Shown in pieces: positions 1 through 5,525 of a DNA stretch of 5,525 bases; within the stretch, counting starts at the first letter, position 1, and each line of letters begins with the position of its first letter. The notes under the pieces were generated by a model. That model did not search any database and was not told where the DNA came from. It saw nothing but the letters and a program-made list of their open reading frames with translations. A program made the position numbers and the translations under genes. This stretch comes from G039029935 sp039029935 (GTDB taxonomy: Bacteria; Chloroflexota; Anaerolineae; Caldilineales; Caldilineaceae), in assembly GCA_039029935.1 (NCBI GenBank), contig JBCCFC010000952.1, positions 1 through 5,525 of the forward strand. Reading direction: 5' to 3'.

Positions 1-673
1 CTCCACCCGCAGATTTGGCCGCTGGCAACAGAGCCGACCAGTCCAGTGTACCATGACCGACATCCGCCAGCCCCATCTGGTCTTGGTTTTCACCCTTGGG
101 TGCCAAGTCTTTGCAGTGAATGCGTGGACAACGGCCAGTATAGCGACCAAGCAATTCTACGCCGCTAACGCCGCCGTTCTCAATCCATGCCAAATCTGGC
201 TCAAAGCCAAGATTACCCGATTCTGAGCCTTCCAGTAGCCAGTCAATCGCCAGCTTGCCTTCAATCTCGACCATCTCAAAAGAGTGGTTGTGATAGAGCA
301 GACGCATTCCGGCATCTGCGCAACCCTGCGCCAACACGTCCATGCGCTTGCCAATCGCTGACCATGCTTCACCTGTCTCGCCACGTAGTTCTTCGGCCAG
401 ATATGGAATTGTTATTGTATCATTACCAATGCCTTTATTAAAAGCGATGATACCATCTAAGTCAGCTTCCAACGCATCTAGTGAAACATGAGTCGAGATA
501 GCGCGCAAGTTATGCTTTTCGAGCAACGCATTCATCTCGTCAATCGACAGCCCATGATCGCCGATAGTTTCCACACCCGCATAGCCAATAGCCGCAACTT
601 CGCCCAACAGCTCATCCAATGACATCTCTACGTGACGCATAGAGTAGAGTTGCAATGCAATAGGTTTAGACAT
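1..673 (-). CDS. Sugar phosphate isomerase/epimerase, TIM-barrel family (3' end missing)
   Basis: The ATG lies at 673-671 and 224 codons are present before the window edge cuts the gene. The protein resembles the xylose isomerase-like TIM-barrel family (AP_endonuc_2 fold), whose members are cytoplasmic, metal-dependent enzymes that isomerise or epimerise sugars, inositols or hydroxypyruvate-type substrates. Family features in order are the N-terminal strand IALQLYSMR (5-13), GYAGVET with E35, YHNHSFE (127-133), GFEPDLAW (156-163) in place of the usual E-x-D-x-x-W metal-site strand, IHCKD (185-189), and GHGTLDW (206-212), the common G-x-G-x-x-D-W signature. Members usually have about 250-290 residues, so some 30-60 are missing. 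AGGGAG at 690-685 is a fair Shine-Dalgarno about 11 nt from the ATG. The gene follows recD2 on the same strand, but the 196-nt gap with two inverted repeats argues against tight coupling. The fold is secure; the substrate cannot be told. Confidence 0.88.
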   Translation of the reverse strand, partial: MSKPIALQLYSMRHVEMSLDELLGEVAAIGYAGVETIGDHGLSIDEMNALLEKHNLRAISTHVSLDALEADLDGIIAFNKGIGNDTITIPYLAEELRGETGEAWSAIGKRMDVLAQGCADAGMRLLYHNHSFEMVEIEGKLAIDWLLEGSESGNLGFEPDLAWIENGGVSGVELLGRYTGRCPRIHCKDLAPKGENQDQMGLADVGHGTLDWSALLPAAKSAGG

Positions 674-712
674 TTATATTCGTTCTCCCTTTATAAAAGG
701 TTTTTTGTCTCT

Positions 713-768
713 ATCCGTTTGCGCCTGTATCCGGTTTAAAAGACAAACGGATACAGGCGCAAACGGAT
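713..768. repeat. Long perfect inverted repeat (21-bp arms)
   Basis: Positions 713-733 and 748-768 are exact reverse complements. After one bulged G (734), three more pairs (735-737 with 745-747) close a 7-nt loop AAAAGAC. Each arm carries the nonamer ATCCGTTTG or its complement twice at a 16-nt pitch: 713-721 and the variant ATCCGGTTT at 729-737 on the left, CAAACGGAT at 744-752 and 760-768 on the right. A T6 run follows at 771-776 on the plus strand, which gives the look of a plus-strand terminator, but both neighbouring genes read on the minus strand. On the minus strand the hairpin is followed by AGAGACAAAAAA and not by T residues. It may be a dispersed intergenic repeat, a regulatory site in the epimerase leader, or a processing hairpin; the sequence does not decide. 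Confidence 0.85.
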
Positions 769-806
769 GATTTTTTATATTTCATTTGTGTTTTATGAAT
801 TTATCA

Positions 807-861
807 CAACAAATTTAGGGTTTGCCCACAAGAGAAATCCGTTTGAGTCCTAAATTTGCTG
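807..861. repeat. AT-rich inverted repeat just downstream of recD2
   Basis: Positions 807-819 (CAACAAATTTAGG) and 849-861 (CCTAAATTTGCTG) pair at 12 of 13 positions, and in RNA one of the two strands could make a G-U pair at the mismatch. The 29-nt loop contains a further copy of ATCCGTTTG at 837-845. The repeat begins 8 nt after the recD2 stop codon, so it may form a hairpin in the recD2 3' UTR that stabilises or ends the transcript. No T run follows on the minus strand, so it is not a canonical intrinsic terminator. Confidence 0.6.
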
Positions 862-869
862 TAGTACGC

Positions 870-3266
870 TCAAAAATCAGTGAGCCGCTCCTTTAGCCCC
901 GTATGTCGAGCCGTCACTTTATCATTCCCAATGGCAAGCCCAATCGCTCGCGGCTGACCGACCAGCACGACGAGACGTTTGGCGCGTGTAACCGCCGTGT
1001 AGAGCAGATTGCGCTGCAACATCATGTAGTGGCTGGTCAACACGGGAATAACAACGGCGGGAAACTCGCTCCCCTGACTTTTGTGAATACTGATTGTATA
1101 GGCATGTGTCAATTCGTCCAACTCTAGGAAATCGTAATTGATGGGTTTGGCCTCGTTGCCATCAAAAATGACCGTCAGCTTTTGCATCTCAAGGTCAACC
1201 TCGCGAATCATTCCCATATCGCCATTGTAGATGTCCTTGTCATAGTTGTTGCGAATCTGCATGACCCGATCCCCTTGACGAAAAACACGATTGCCTACGG
1301 AACGTTGCGCTTTGTCAGGCGATTCAGGATTGACGGCAGCTTGGACGCTGAGATTGAGCGCGCCGACGCCGACGACACCGCGATGCATGGGGCTGAGAAC
1401 TTGGATGTCGGCTGGCGGGATGGCAAAACGTCGCGGAATGCGCGATTGCACCAACTCCACACAAAGCTGTGCCGCTCGCTCTGGGTCTTCTGTGCGAAAG
1501 AGAAAAAAGTCGGTCGTTTTATCATTGTCGATGAGCGGCATCTGGCCTTGGTTGATGCGATGGGCGTTGGTGATGATGTAGCTGCCCTCGGCTTGGCGAA
1601 AAATGGTTTCGAGCCGGATAACGGTGGCACGGGGGCTCTGTTTATCATCAACATCCTCTTCAATGGCAGCAATGATATCCTTAAGGACATTGCCTGCCCC
1701 CACGCTGGGCAACTGGTCCACGTCCCCCACCAGCAGCAGATGCATTCCCGGGCGCACCGCCTTGAGCAAATGATTGGTCAGGGCAATGTCGAGCATCGAG
1801 GCTTCATCCACAATCAAAAAATCACCTTCAAGCGGTGACTGCTCGTTGCGCTTAAAGGACATGCCCTCAGATGGTTGAAATTCGAGCATTCGATGGAGTG
1901 TTTTGGCCTCACGCCCTGTTGTCTCTGCTAGGCGTTTGGCCGCACGACCCGTCGGGGCAGCGAGCAGTACCTCGACCTTGGCCTGTTCGCATAGTTGAAT
2001 GATGGTGCGTACTGTTGTGGTTTTCCCTGTGCCAGGACCGCCTGTCAATACCGTGACATTGTGTGTAAGTGCAGCCTGAACAGCAGCCTGTTGTTGATCC
2101 GCCAATGCAAACCCCGTCCGTTTCTCAATGCGTTCCAAGTTTGCCGTCCAGTCAAAATGGGGACTGCGAAAGATGTCAAGCGCACTGCTGCGTGAGAACC
2201 AGAGCCGTTCTAACTGGTTGGCGACACCCATTTCGCTGTAATAGAGCGGCGCAAGATAGATGGCGTTTTCCTCTTGCAGCAACACGTTGGCCTGTGAAAT
2301 CGTGGCCGTTGCATAGACGCCACCGCGCTCAACCACAAGCTGTGGGATGCCATCTTCTGTCTGCGGTGCTAAATAGGGCGTCGGGTTGTCGAGAATAGCG
2401 GGCGGCGTATCGCTGCCTGGTGTTTCGACCACCTGAATCTGGTCATCATTCCACAGATGCAGCACCCCCAAGCTGGCCTGTTGTGGTGTCACCTCTAGCA
2501 ACTCTGCTGACTTTTGAATCAACTCTGAGGTCGGTAGAAAGACATGTCCATCATCGGTTGCCTGACCCAGTGCATAGGCCACTCCTGCTGCCACGCGCTG
2601 CGGTGCATCTTCTGGCAATCCCATCGAGCGTGCAATTTTGTCGGCAGTGACAAAGCCGATGCCATAGATGTCATGCGCCAGCCGATAGGGGTTGTTCTTG
2701 ACGACGCCAATGGCCTCATCGCTGTAATATTTGTAGATTTTGGTGGCAATGCTGGTGGTGACGCCATGACTTTGCAGAAAGATCATGACCTCCTTGATGG
2801 CACGCTGCTCAATCCACGCATCTTGGATCATGTGAACGCGTTTACCACCGACACCTTTGACTTCGTGCAAGCGGTCAATCTCATGCTCGATGACATTTAG
2901 CGTCTCCATACCAAAGTGCTTGACAATGCGCTTGGCCGTGACCGGACCCACACCCTTGATCAACCCACTGCCCAGATACTTCTCCAGCCCCGCCACTGTC
3001 GCAGGCAGCACCGTGCGCATATTCTCGACCGTGAACTGACGCCCATAATCGGCATGAAGCGTCCACTTGCCGCGCAACTCAACGCTTTCCCCCACGTTGA
3101 TACCCATCATGTTGCCCACCACCGCTACTTCACGATTAAAGCGAAAGTTAGGCGGCGCGTAGCCACCCGAAGAGGTCCCCCGCTCCGGTGTCAGCTTGGC
3201 TACAGTGTAGCCATTTTCCTCATTGTGATAGGTGATGCGCTCGATAACGCCCCGTAGTGTATCCAT
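870..3266 (-). CDS. recD2: RecD2-type 5'-3' DNA helicase (RecD/TraA family)
   Basis: This is a complete 798-residue cytoplasmic ATP-dependent helicase. RecD2 proteins are superfamily 1B 5'-3' DNA helicases that act without RecB and RecC in replication-fork maintenance and repair. The N-terminus (MDTLRGVIERITYHNEENGYTV) is the typical RecD2 OB-like start and fixes the ATG. Helix-hairpin-helix elements follow: IKGVGPVTAKRI (103-114), HEVKGVGGKRV (134-144) and YGIGFVTADKI (201-211). The SF1 motor shows Walker A GGPGTGKT (409-416), motif Ia APTGRAAKRL (437-446), Walker B VDEASM (486-491), motif III GDVDQLPSVGAG (514-525), IFRQ (555-558), motif V HAYTISIHKSQGSEF (721-735) and motif VI YTAVTRAKR (756-764). 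All catalytic residues look intact. As I recall, Bacillus YrrC is of similar length. Residues 282-332 form a proline-rich segment that looks like an insertion. No Shine-Dalgarno is visible; the ATG is preceded by ACTACTCCA. The gene is divergent from the ATPase gene. Confidence 0.96.
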   Translation of the reverse strand: MDTLRGVIERITYHNEENGYTVAKLTPERGTSSGGYAPPNFRFNREVAVVGNMMGINVGESVELRGKWTLHADYGRQFTVENMRTVLPATVAGLEKYLGSGLIKGVGPVTAKRIVKHFGMETLNVIEHEIDRLHEVKGVGGKRVHMIQDAWIEQRAIKEVMIFLQSHGVTTSIATKIYKYYSDEAIGVVKNNPYRLAHDIYGIGFVTADKIARSMGLPEDAPQRVAAGVAYALGQATDDGHVFLPTSELIQKSAELLEVTPQQASLGVLHLWNDDQIQVVETPGSDTPPAILDNPTPYLAPQTEDGIPQLVVERGGVYATATISQANVLLQEENAIYLAPLYYSEMGVANQLERLWFSRSSALDIFRSPHFDWTANLERIEKRTGFALADQQQAAVQAALTHNVTVLTGGPGTGKTTTVRTIIQLCEQAKVEVLLAAPTGRAAKRLAETTGREAKTLHRMLEFQPSEGMSFKRNEQSPLEGDFLIVDEASMLDIALTNHLLKAVRPGMHLLLVGDVDQLPSVGAGNVLKDIIAAIEEDVDDKQSPRATVIRLETIFRQAEGSYIITNAHRINQGQMPLIDNDKTTDFFLFRTEDPERAAQLCVELVQSRIPRRFAIPPADIQVLSPMHRGVVGVGALNLSVQAAVNPESPDKAQRSVGNRVFRQGDRVMQIRNNYDKDIYNGDMGMIREVDLEMQKLTVIFDGNEAKPINYDFLELDELTHAYTISIHKSQGSEFPAVVIPVLTSHYMMLQRNLLYTAVTRAKRLVVLVGQPRAIGLAIGNDKVTARHTGLKERLTDF

Positions 3267-3279
3267 TGGAGTAGTATAG

Positions 3280-3292
3280 ATAGAAATTCTAT
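3280..3292. promoter_or_regulatory. Small palindrome in the recD2 leader, possible operator
   Basis: ATAGAAATTCTAT has 6-bp arms around one central base and lies 14-26 bases upstream of the recD2 ATG, just downstream of the predicted recD2 -10 box. Its position near the expected transcription start would suit a repressor site. It is AT-rich and short, so it could be chance. Confidence 0.3.
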
Positions 3293-3301
3293 TCTAGGCA
3301 A

Positions 3302-3307
3302 ATTATA
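3302..3307 (-). promoter_or_regulatory. Candidate -10 box for recD2
   Basis: The minus strand reads a perfect TATAAT at 3307-3302, about 36 bases upstream of the recD2 ATG. That would start transcription near 3295 and give a leader of about 30 nt. No convincing -35 hexamer is found 16-18 bases further upstream and no extended TG precedes the box, so this call rests on the -10 alone. Confidence 0.42.
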
Positions 3308-3340
3308 GGAAGAATCATATAGAAAAAATGTTCATGGTTT

Positions 3341-3358
3341 GGCCTTGTTGAATAAATC
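3341..3358 (+). repeat. IS903/IS5-like terminal inverted repeat, solitary
   Basis: GGCCTTGTTGAATAAATC differs at one position from the IS903 end as I remember it (GGCTTTGTTGAATAAATC), a type of end shared by several IS5-family elements. The interior of such an element would lie to the right. No transposase gene is present and no good reverse-complement partner exists in the window, so if it is genuine it is a remnant end. It ends two bases before the extended -10 box of the downstream gene. Confidence 0.4.
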
Positions 3359-3360
3359 TA

Positions 3361-3369
3361 TGGTATAAT
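3361..3369 (+). promoter_or_regulatory. Extended -10 promoter element for the ATPase gene
   Basis: TGGTATAAT is a perfect extended -10 motif (TGn plus TATAAT at 3364-3369). The -35 region is poor: TTGTTG at 3345-3350 is too close, at 13 bases, and TTGGCC at 3339-3344 has a 19-base spacer. Extended -10 promoters often tolerate a weak -35. The expected start is near 3376, giving a leader of about 167 nt that includes the inserted 101-bp element. Confidence 0.6.
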
Positions 3370-3389
3370 TTGAAGAGGTTTAGATAGTC

Positions 3390-3395
3390 ATAGAT
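3390..3395 (+). repeat. Left copy of candidate target-site duplication
   Basis: ATAGAT abuts the left terminal repeat of the 101-bp element and is identical to positions 3497-3502, which abut the right terminal repeat. Insertion of DDE-type transposable elements typically makes such a duplication. Confidence 0.65.
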
Positions 3396-3496
3396 GACTC
3401 TGCTGAAAAAAGGTCAAAATCGCTTAAAAGTCCGACTTCTCACCAGTGGTAGCGATTAGCAAATTCTACAGAAGTCGGACTTTTTTCAGCGGAGTC
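3396..3496. mobile_element. 101-bp MITE-like non-autonomous element
   Basis: Terminal inverted repeats GACTCTGCTGAAAAAA (3396-3411) and its partner at 3481-3496 match at 15 of 16 positions, and a perfect 6-bp direct repeat ATAGAT flanks the element exactly. Internally, 3426-3440 and 3470-3484 form a perfect 15-bp inverted repeat (AAAAGTCCGACTTCT) around a 29-nt loop. The right inner arm runs into the terminal repeat, while the left side has a 14-nt spacer between them. There is no coding capacity, so movement would need a transposase supplied by a related full-length element elsewhere. The inner stem followed by T6 could also act as an attenuator in the ATPase leader. The parental IS family cannot be fixed from the ends alone; a 6-bp duplication narrows the choice. 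Confidence 0.7.
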
Positions 3497-3502
3497 ATAG
3501 AT
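3497..3502 (+). repeat. Right copy of candidate target-site duplication
   Basis: ATAGAT directly follows the right terminal repeat of the 101-bp element and matches the left copy exactly. The sequence after it, ATCTACACCTCTT, completes the right arm of the split palindrome. Confidence 0.65.
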
Positions 3503-3542
3503 ATCTACACCTCTTTATTTGATTTGGTGAGGGAGACGGTAA

Positions 3543-5333
3543 ATGAGCAATTGGAAAAAATGGGGTGGGCCACTGGATGAGTCTGGCGCAATGTGGTTTG
3601 TTAATCGAGATGAAGAATTGGAATGGTTGTGGGAATGGGCGTCTAATGTCCCTAATTCATATCCAAGTCTAGCACTCATTGGGTTACGCCGTACAGGGAA
3701 AACAGCAATTTTACATAAATTATACAACCGACTTTATCATGAACAAACAAAAGTGATGCCTGTCTATATTTCGTTTGCAGAATATGTCAGGGAACGAAAA
3801 ATGATCACCGCCTTTGAATTTGTCAAAGAGTATTATGAGGGCTATCTGCGCAGTTATTTAGCCTTTAAATACCGGAAACCACATTTGCAAGCTCGTAAAG
3901 CGCAGCATGATCAGTTGGTGGAATTTACGCTTAGTGTCTCTGATAAGATGGCCCTAGAAATGATTGATCTCATTGGCCTATATAAAGAGCGTAAAGACCC
4001 ATTAGAAAAAGGGCGTATGAGTCAAGTCATTGCCCTACCCCGTGCTTTTGTAAGAGAATATGAAACCCCAACAATGATCATCATTGATGAATTTCAAGCG
4101 TTGACAGAAGTAGTTGATGTCAACTATAACAATCGCGTTTATGATGTGACCAATTTTTTCCAACATGCCTCCGAGACGATGGATGCCCCCCTCATCGTGT
4201 CAGGTTCATCCGTCTCCATGATGATTGAGCAAGCACTGGGCGGCTCTGTCTCTGGTCGTTTTGACCCCATCTATATTGATGCCCTTGAAGAGGGTGACGC
4301 GGTTGACATGATTATCCGCTTAGGAGATGTCTACAATATTCAGACCCCGCCAGATTTGATACAGGAAGTGTGGGAGGCAAGCAAAGGGTACCCCTATTCG
4401 ATTGAATGTATGATGCGTAGTCGTATGATTCGCCAACGAAACCCATCTGATTCAGAATGGCTCGAGAAGTTTATCATTCATATGTTGACCAATAGACATA
4501 GCCCGTTACGCGTCCACTATCACGAAGAGTACGGCAAGTATATCACGCGCATGAATCCAGTCACACGCCAAGTCCTCTTATGGATTATTAAGCACCCTAA
4601 GCGGCGTATTTTTGCAGATGAAATTGCTGCTGAACTTGCGCTCAAGGAGGCAGATGTGCAGCAATCGCTGGATCAACTATATGAGGTGGATGTCATTGAG
4701 TCAACGGGCTGGCTTAGTTTTGAAGGCCCGCGCGACCCCATGCTACGAAAGTACATCCGCTATCAGCACAACCATGAAGTTGAAAAGTTAGCCCCAGAAC
4801 AGGCACTGGACGATATACGTACCGAAATTAATCGCATTCGTGGCGAAGCCAGTCGCAAGGTCGGGCATCTTGCTGAAGTGATTGTCGCAGCGGTCATGAG
4901 CAAATTTGACCAGCGTGTGGTGGATGGTAAATCCTATTTCGGTTTGATTGGCGATGTGGAATTGCCAAACTTTCAACAATTGGAACGGCGTGAAGGGATT
5001 ATCAAGCAGGGAGATTATAACGAGGTTGATGTAATTGGCGAATATCGAATACCGACAGATGACCCGAAAGTCAGTAAACGAGGGGCATGGCTGGTGTCTG
5101 TGCGCTATCGTGAGCAGAAGATGGGCGAGGGTGAGGTGAAAAAGTTTATGGGACATGCCGCTGTGATTCAGAAGGAAAAGCAATATGATGAGGTGATTCA
5201 CTGGTATTTTAGCAAACGGGGGTTTACACAGGCTGGGATTCGGTTGCTGGAGGGTGAGGGAATTTTCCACAGCGATGTAGAGCAGTTTAACAAATTGGCA
5301 AATCTATTTGGCTTTTTAGGGTTACACTTTTAG
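3543..5333 (+). CDS. AAA-type ATPase (ATPase_2/STAND-like) with winged helix and nuclease-like C-terminus
   Basis: This complete 596-residue protein is probably cytoplasmic; no signal peptide or membrane segment is visible. The N-terminus has FVNRDEELEWL (19-29), the usual lead-in of the archaeal-type ATPase_2 family, then Walker A GLRRTGKT (47-54), Walker B MIIIDEF (178-184), a sensor-1 strand LIVSGSS (217-223) and GRF with R239 as a possible arginine finger. Residues 335-400 look like a winged helix, with a helix-turn-helix at FADEIAAELALKEADVQQSLDQLYE (357-381). Residues 435-560 resemble a PD-(D/E)XK nuclease fold, with E445 in GHLAEVIV, D497 in NEVDVIG and the strand WLVSVRYRE, where the expected (D/E)XK reads SVR (519-521). 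Nuclease activity is therefore doubtful. In-frame TAA at 3540-3542 directly before the ATG fixes the earliest start, and GAGGGAG (3529-3535) is a good Shine-Dalgarno. The biological role is unknown; DNA-related or conflict functions are conceivable but unproven. Confidence 0.88.
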   Translation: MSNWKKWGGPLDESGAMWFVNRDEELEWLWEWASNVPNSYPSLALIGLRRTGKTAILHKLYNRLYHEQTKVMPVYISFAEYVRERKMITAFEFVKEYYEGYLRSYLAFKYRKPHLQARKAQHDQLVEFTLSVSDKMALEMIDLIGLYKERKDPLEKGRMSQVIALPRAFVREYETPTMIIIDEFQALTEVVDVNYNNRVYDVTNFFQHASETMDAPLIVSGSSVSMMIEQALGGSVSGRFDPIYIDALEEGDAVDMIIRLGDVYNIQTPPDLIQEVWEASKGYPYSIECMMRSRMIRQRNPSDSEWLEKFIIHMLTNRHSPLRVHYHEEYGKYITRMNPVTRQVLLWIIKHPKRRIFADEIAAELALKEADVQQSLDQLYEVDVIESTGWLSFEGPRDPMLRKYIRYQHNHEVEKLAPEQALDDIRTEINRIRGEASRKVGHLAEVIVAAVMSKFDQRVVDGKSYFGLIGDVELPNFQQLERREGIIKQGDYNEVDVIGEYRIPTDDPKVSKRGAWLVSVRYREQKMGEGEVKKFMGHAAVIQKEKQYDEVIHWYFSKRGFTQAGIRLLEGEGIFHSDVEQFNKLANLFGFLGLHF

Positions 5334-5363
5334 CAAAGGACATGATATGGTGACCAGCATCCA

Positions 5364-5391
5364 TTGACAAACCGACCAAGCGTGATAAAAT
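5364..5391 (+). promoter_or_regulatory. Strong sigma-70-type promoter for the last gene
   Basis: A perfect -35 TTGACA (5364-5369) is followed after 16 bases by TAAAAT (5386-5391), which also carries an extended TGn (5383-5385). Transcription would start near 5398, about 45 bases before the ATG at 5443. This makes the last gene an independent unit despite sharing a strand with the ATPase gene. A small palindrome, TGGTGACCA (5348-5356), lies just upstream of the -35 box. Confidence 0.75.
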
Positions 5392-5442
5392 CGTCTATAC
5401 AAGAATTTATGCACAAAACCCAATTAACACAAGGACGCAACC

Positions 5443-5525
5443 ATGGCAAAACAACCAATCATTGATTGGCATCGTCTCTTTGGCATTGCCGTCGAGCAGG
5501 ATTTCATCGACTACATCATCCTCCA
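5443..5525 (+). CDS. Start of an unrecognised protein (5' fragment)
   Basis: Twenty-seven complete codons are present before the window ends, beginning MAKQPIIDWHRLFGIAVEQD. The start is supported by AAGGA (5431-5435) seven bases before the ATG and by the strong promoter upstream. The IDWHRLFG motif is reminiscent of N-termini of hypothetical proteins that I associate with Chloroflexota and cyanobacteria, but I cannot name a function from this fragment. It lies 109 bases after the ATPase stop codon on the same strand. Confidence 0.7.
   Translation, partial: MAKQPIIDWHRLFGIAVEQDFIDYIIL

Larger units (their letters stand above)
3373..3515. repeat. Palindrome split by an insertion (possible operator)
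   Basis: The left arm is 3373-3386 (AAGAGGTTTAGATA) and the right arm is 3502-3515 (TATCTACACCTCTT). They pair at 13 of 14 positions, with a single T/C mismatch. In the present sequence the arms stand 115 bases apart. Removing 3396-3496 and one ATAGAT copy leaves an 8-base loop, GTCATAGA. In that reconstructed form the palindrome covers the predicted transcription start of the ATPase gene, where an operator or leader hairpin would be expected. Confidence 0.6.

Noticed and set aside
187..441. Short open frames on both strands within the epimerase gene
   Set aside because: The minus-strand TIM-barrel frame from 673 is continuous with clear family motifs; the others are shadows of it.
771..779. 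Possible -10 box (TATAAA on the minus strand) for the epimerase gene
   Set aside because: There is no -35 at a suitable distance, and the AT-rich surroundings make such hexamers expected by chance.
1182..1838. 218-codon plus-strand open frame opposite recD2
   Set aside because: It is fully antisense to the conserved motor domain of RecD2 and shows no recognisable motifs or ribosome binding site; an open antisense frame is common in such codon usage.
3514..3529. Possible second end of an IS5-like element, pairing with 3341-3358
   Set aside because: Only about 9 of 15 positions agree with the reverse complement of the left end, which is too weak for a terminal repeat.
4788..5270. 160-codon minus-strand open frame opposite the ATPase gene
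   Set aside because: It is antisense to the C-terminal domain of a well-supported gene, has low-complexity leucine-rich composition, and has no family resemblance.
870..5333. A joint RecD2-ATPase defence operon
   Set aside because: The genes are divergent, RecD2 is a common housekeeping repair helicase, and no defence partner is visible; adjacency alone does not support a system.
5334..5363. Terminator after the ATPase gene
   Set aside because: No stable hairpin with a T run is present; TGGTGACCA at 5348-5356 has only 4-bp arms.

Overview
The window holds four protein-coding genes: two on the minus strand (positions 1-3266) and two on the plus strand (3543-5525). It has no RNA genes, CRISPR array or intact transposon. 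From left to right these are the 5' part of a sugar phosphate isomerase/epimerase (minus, cut by the window start), a complete recD2-type helicase gene (minus), a complete 596-residue AAA-type ATPase with a nuclease-like C-terminal region (plus), and the first 27 codons of an unrecognised protein (plus, cut by the window end). The organism is a bacterium. The medium GC content, the stand-alone RecD2 without RecBC, the ATPase_2-type ATPase and the 'DWHRLFG' start of the last gene suggest Chloroflexota or a similar deep-branching, repeat-rich bacterium. That is a recollection-based guess and not a proven assignment.

The two intergenic regions hold the unusual structure. Between the helicase and the epimerase (674-869) there is a 21-bp perfect inverted repeat with a 14-nt centre (713-768). 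The nonamer ATCCGTTTG occurs four times there, in both orientations. A second, AT-rich inverted repeat (807-861) lies directly after the recD2 stop codon. Between the divergent recD2 and ATPase genes (3267-3542) there are, in order, a recD2 -10 box, an 18-bp sequence very like the terminal repeat of IS903/IS5-type elements, an extended -10 promoter for the ATPase gene, and a 101-bp MITE-like element with 16-bp terminal inverted repeats flanked by a perfect 6-bp direct repeat ATAGAT. Removing this element and one ATAGAT copy restores a 14-position palindrome (13 pairs) with an 8-nt loop next to the predicted transcription start. The simplest reading is that a small mobile element split an older operator or hairpin and lengthened the ATPase leader by 107 nt.

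No multi-gene pathway links these genes. RecD2 is a DNA-repair helicase, the epimerase belongs to sugar metabolism, and the ATPase looks like a stand-alone STAND/ATPase_2-family protein. Its C-terminal region resembles a PD-(D/E)XK nuclease but has a substituted (D/E)XK triad. The last gene has its own strong promoter and so is probably a separate transcription unit.
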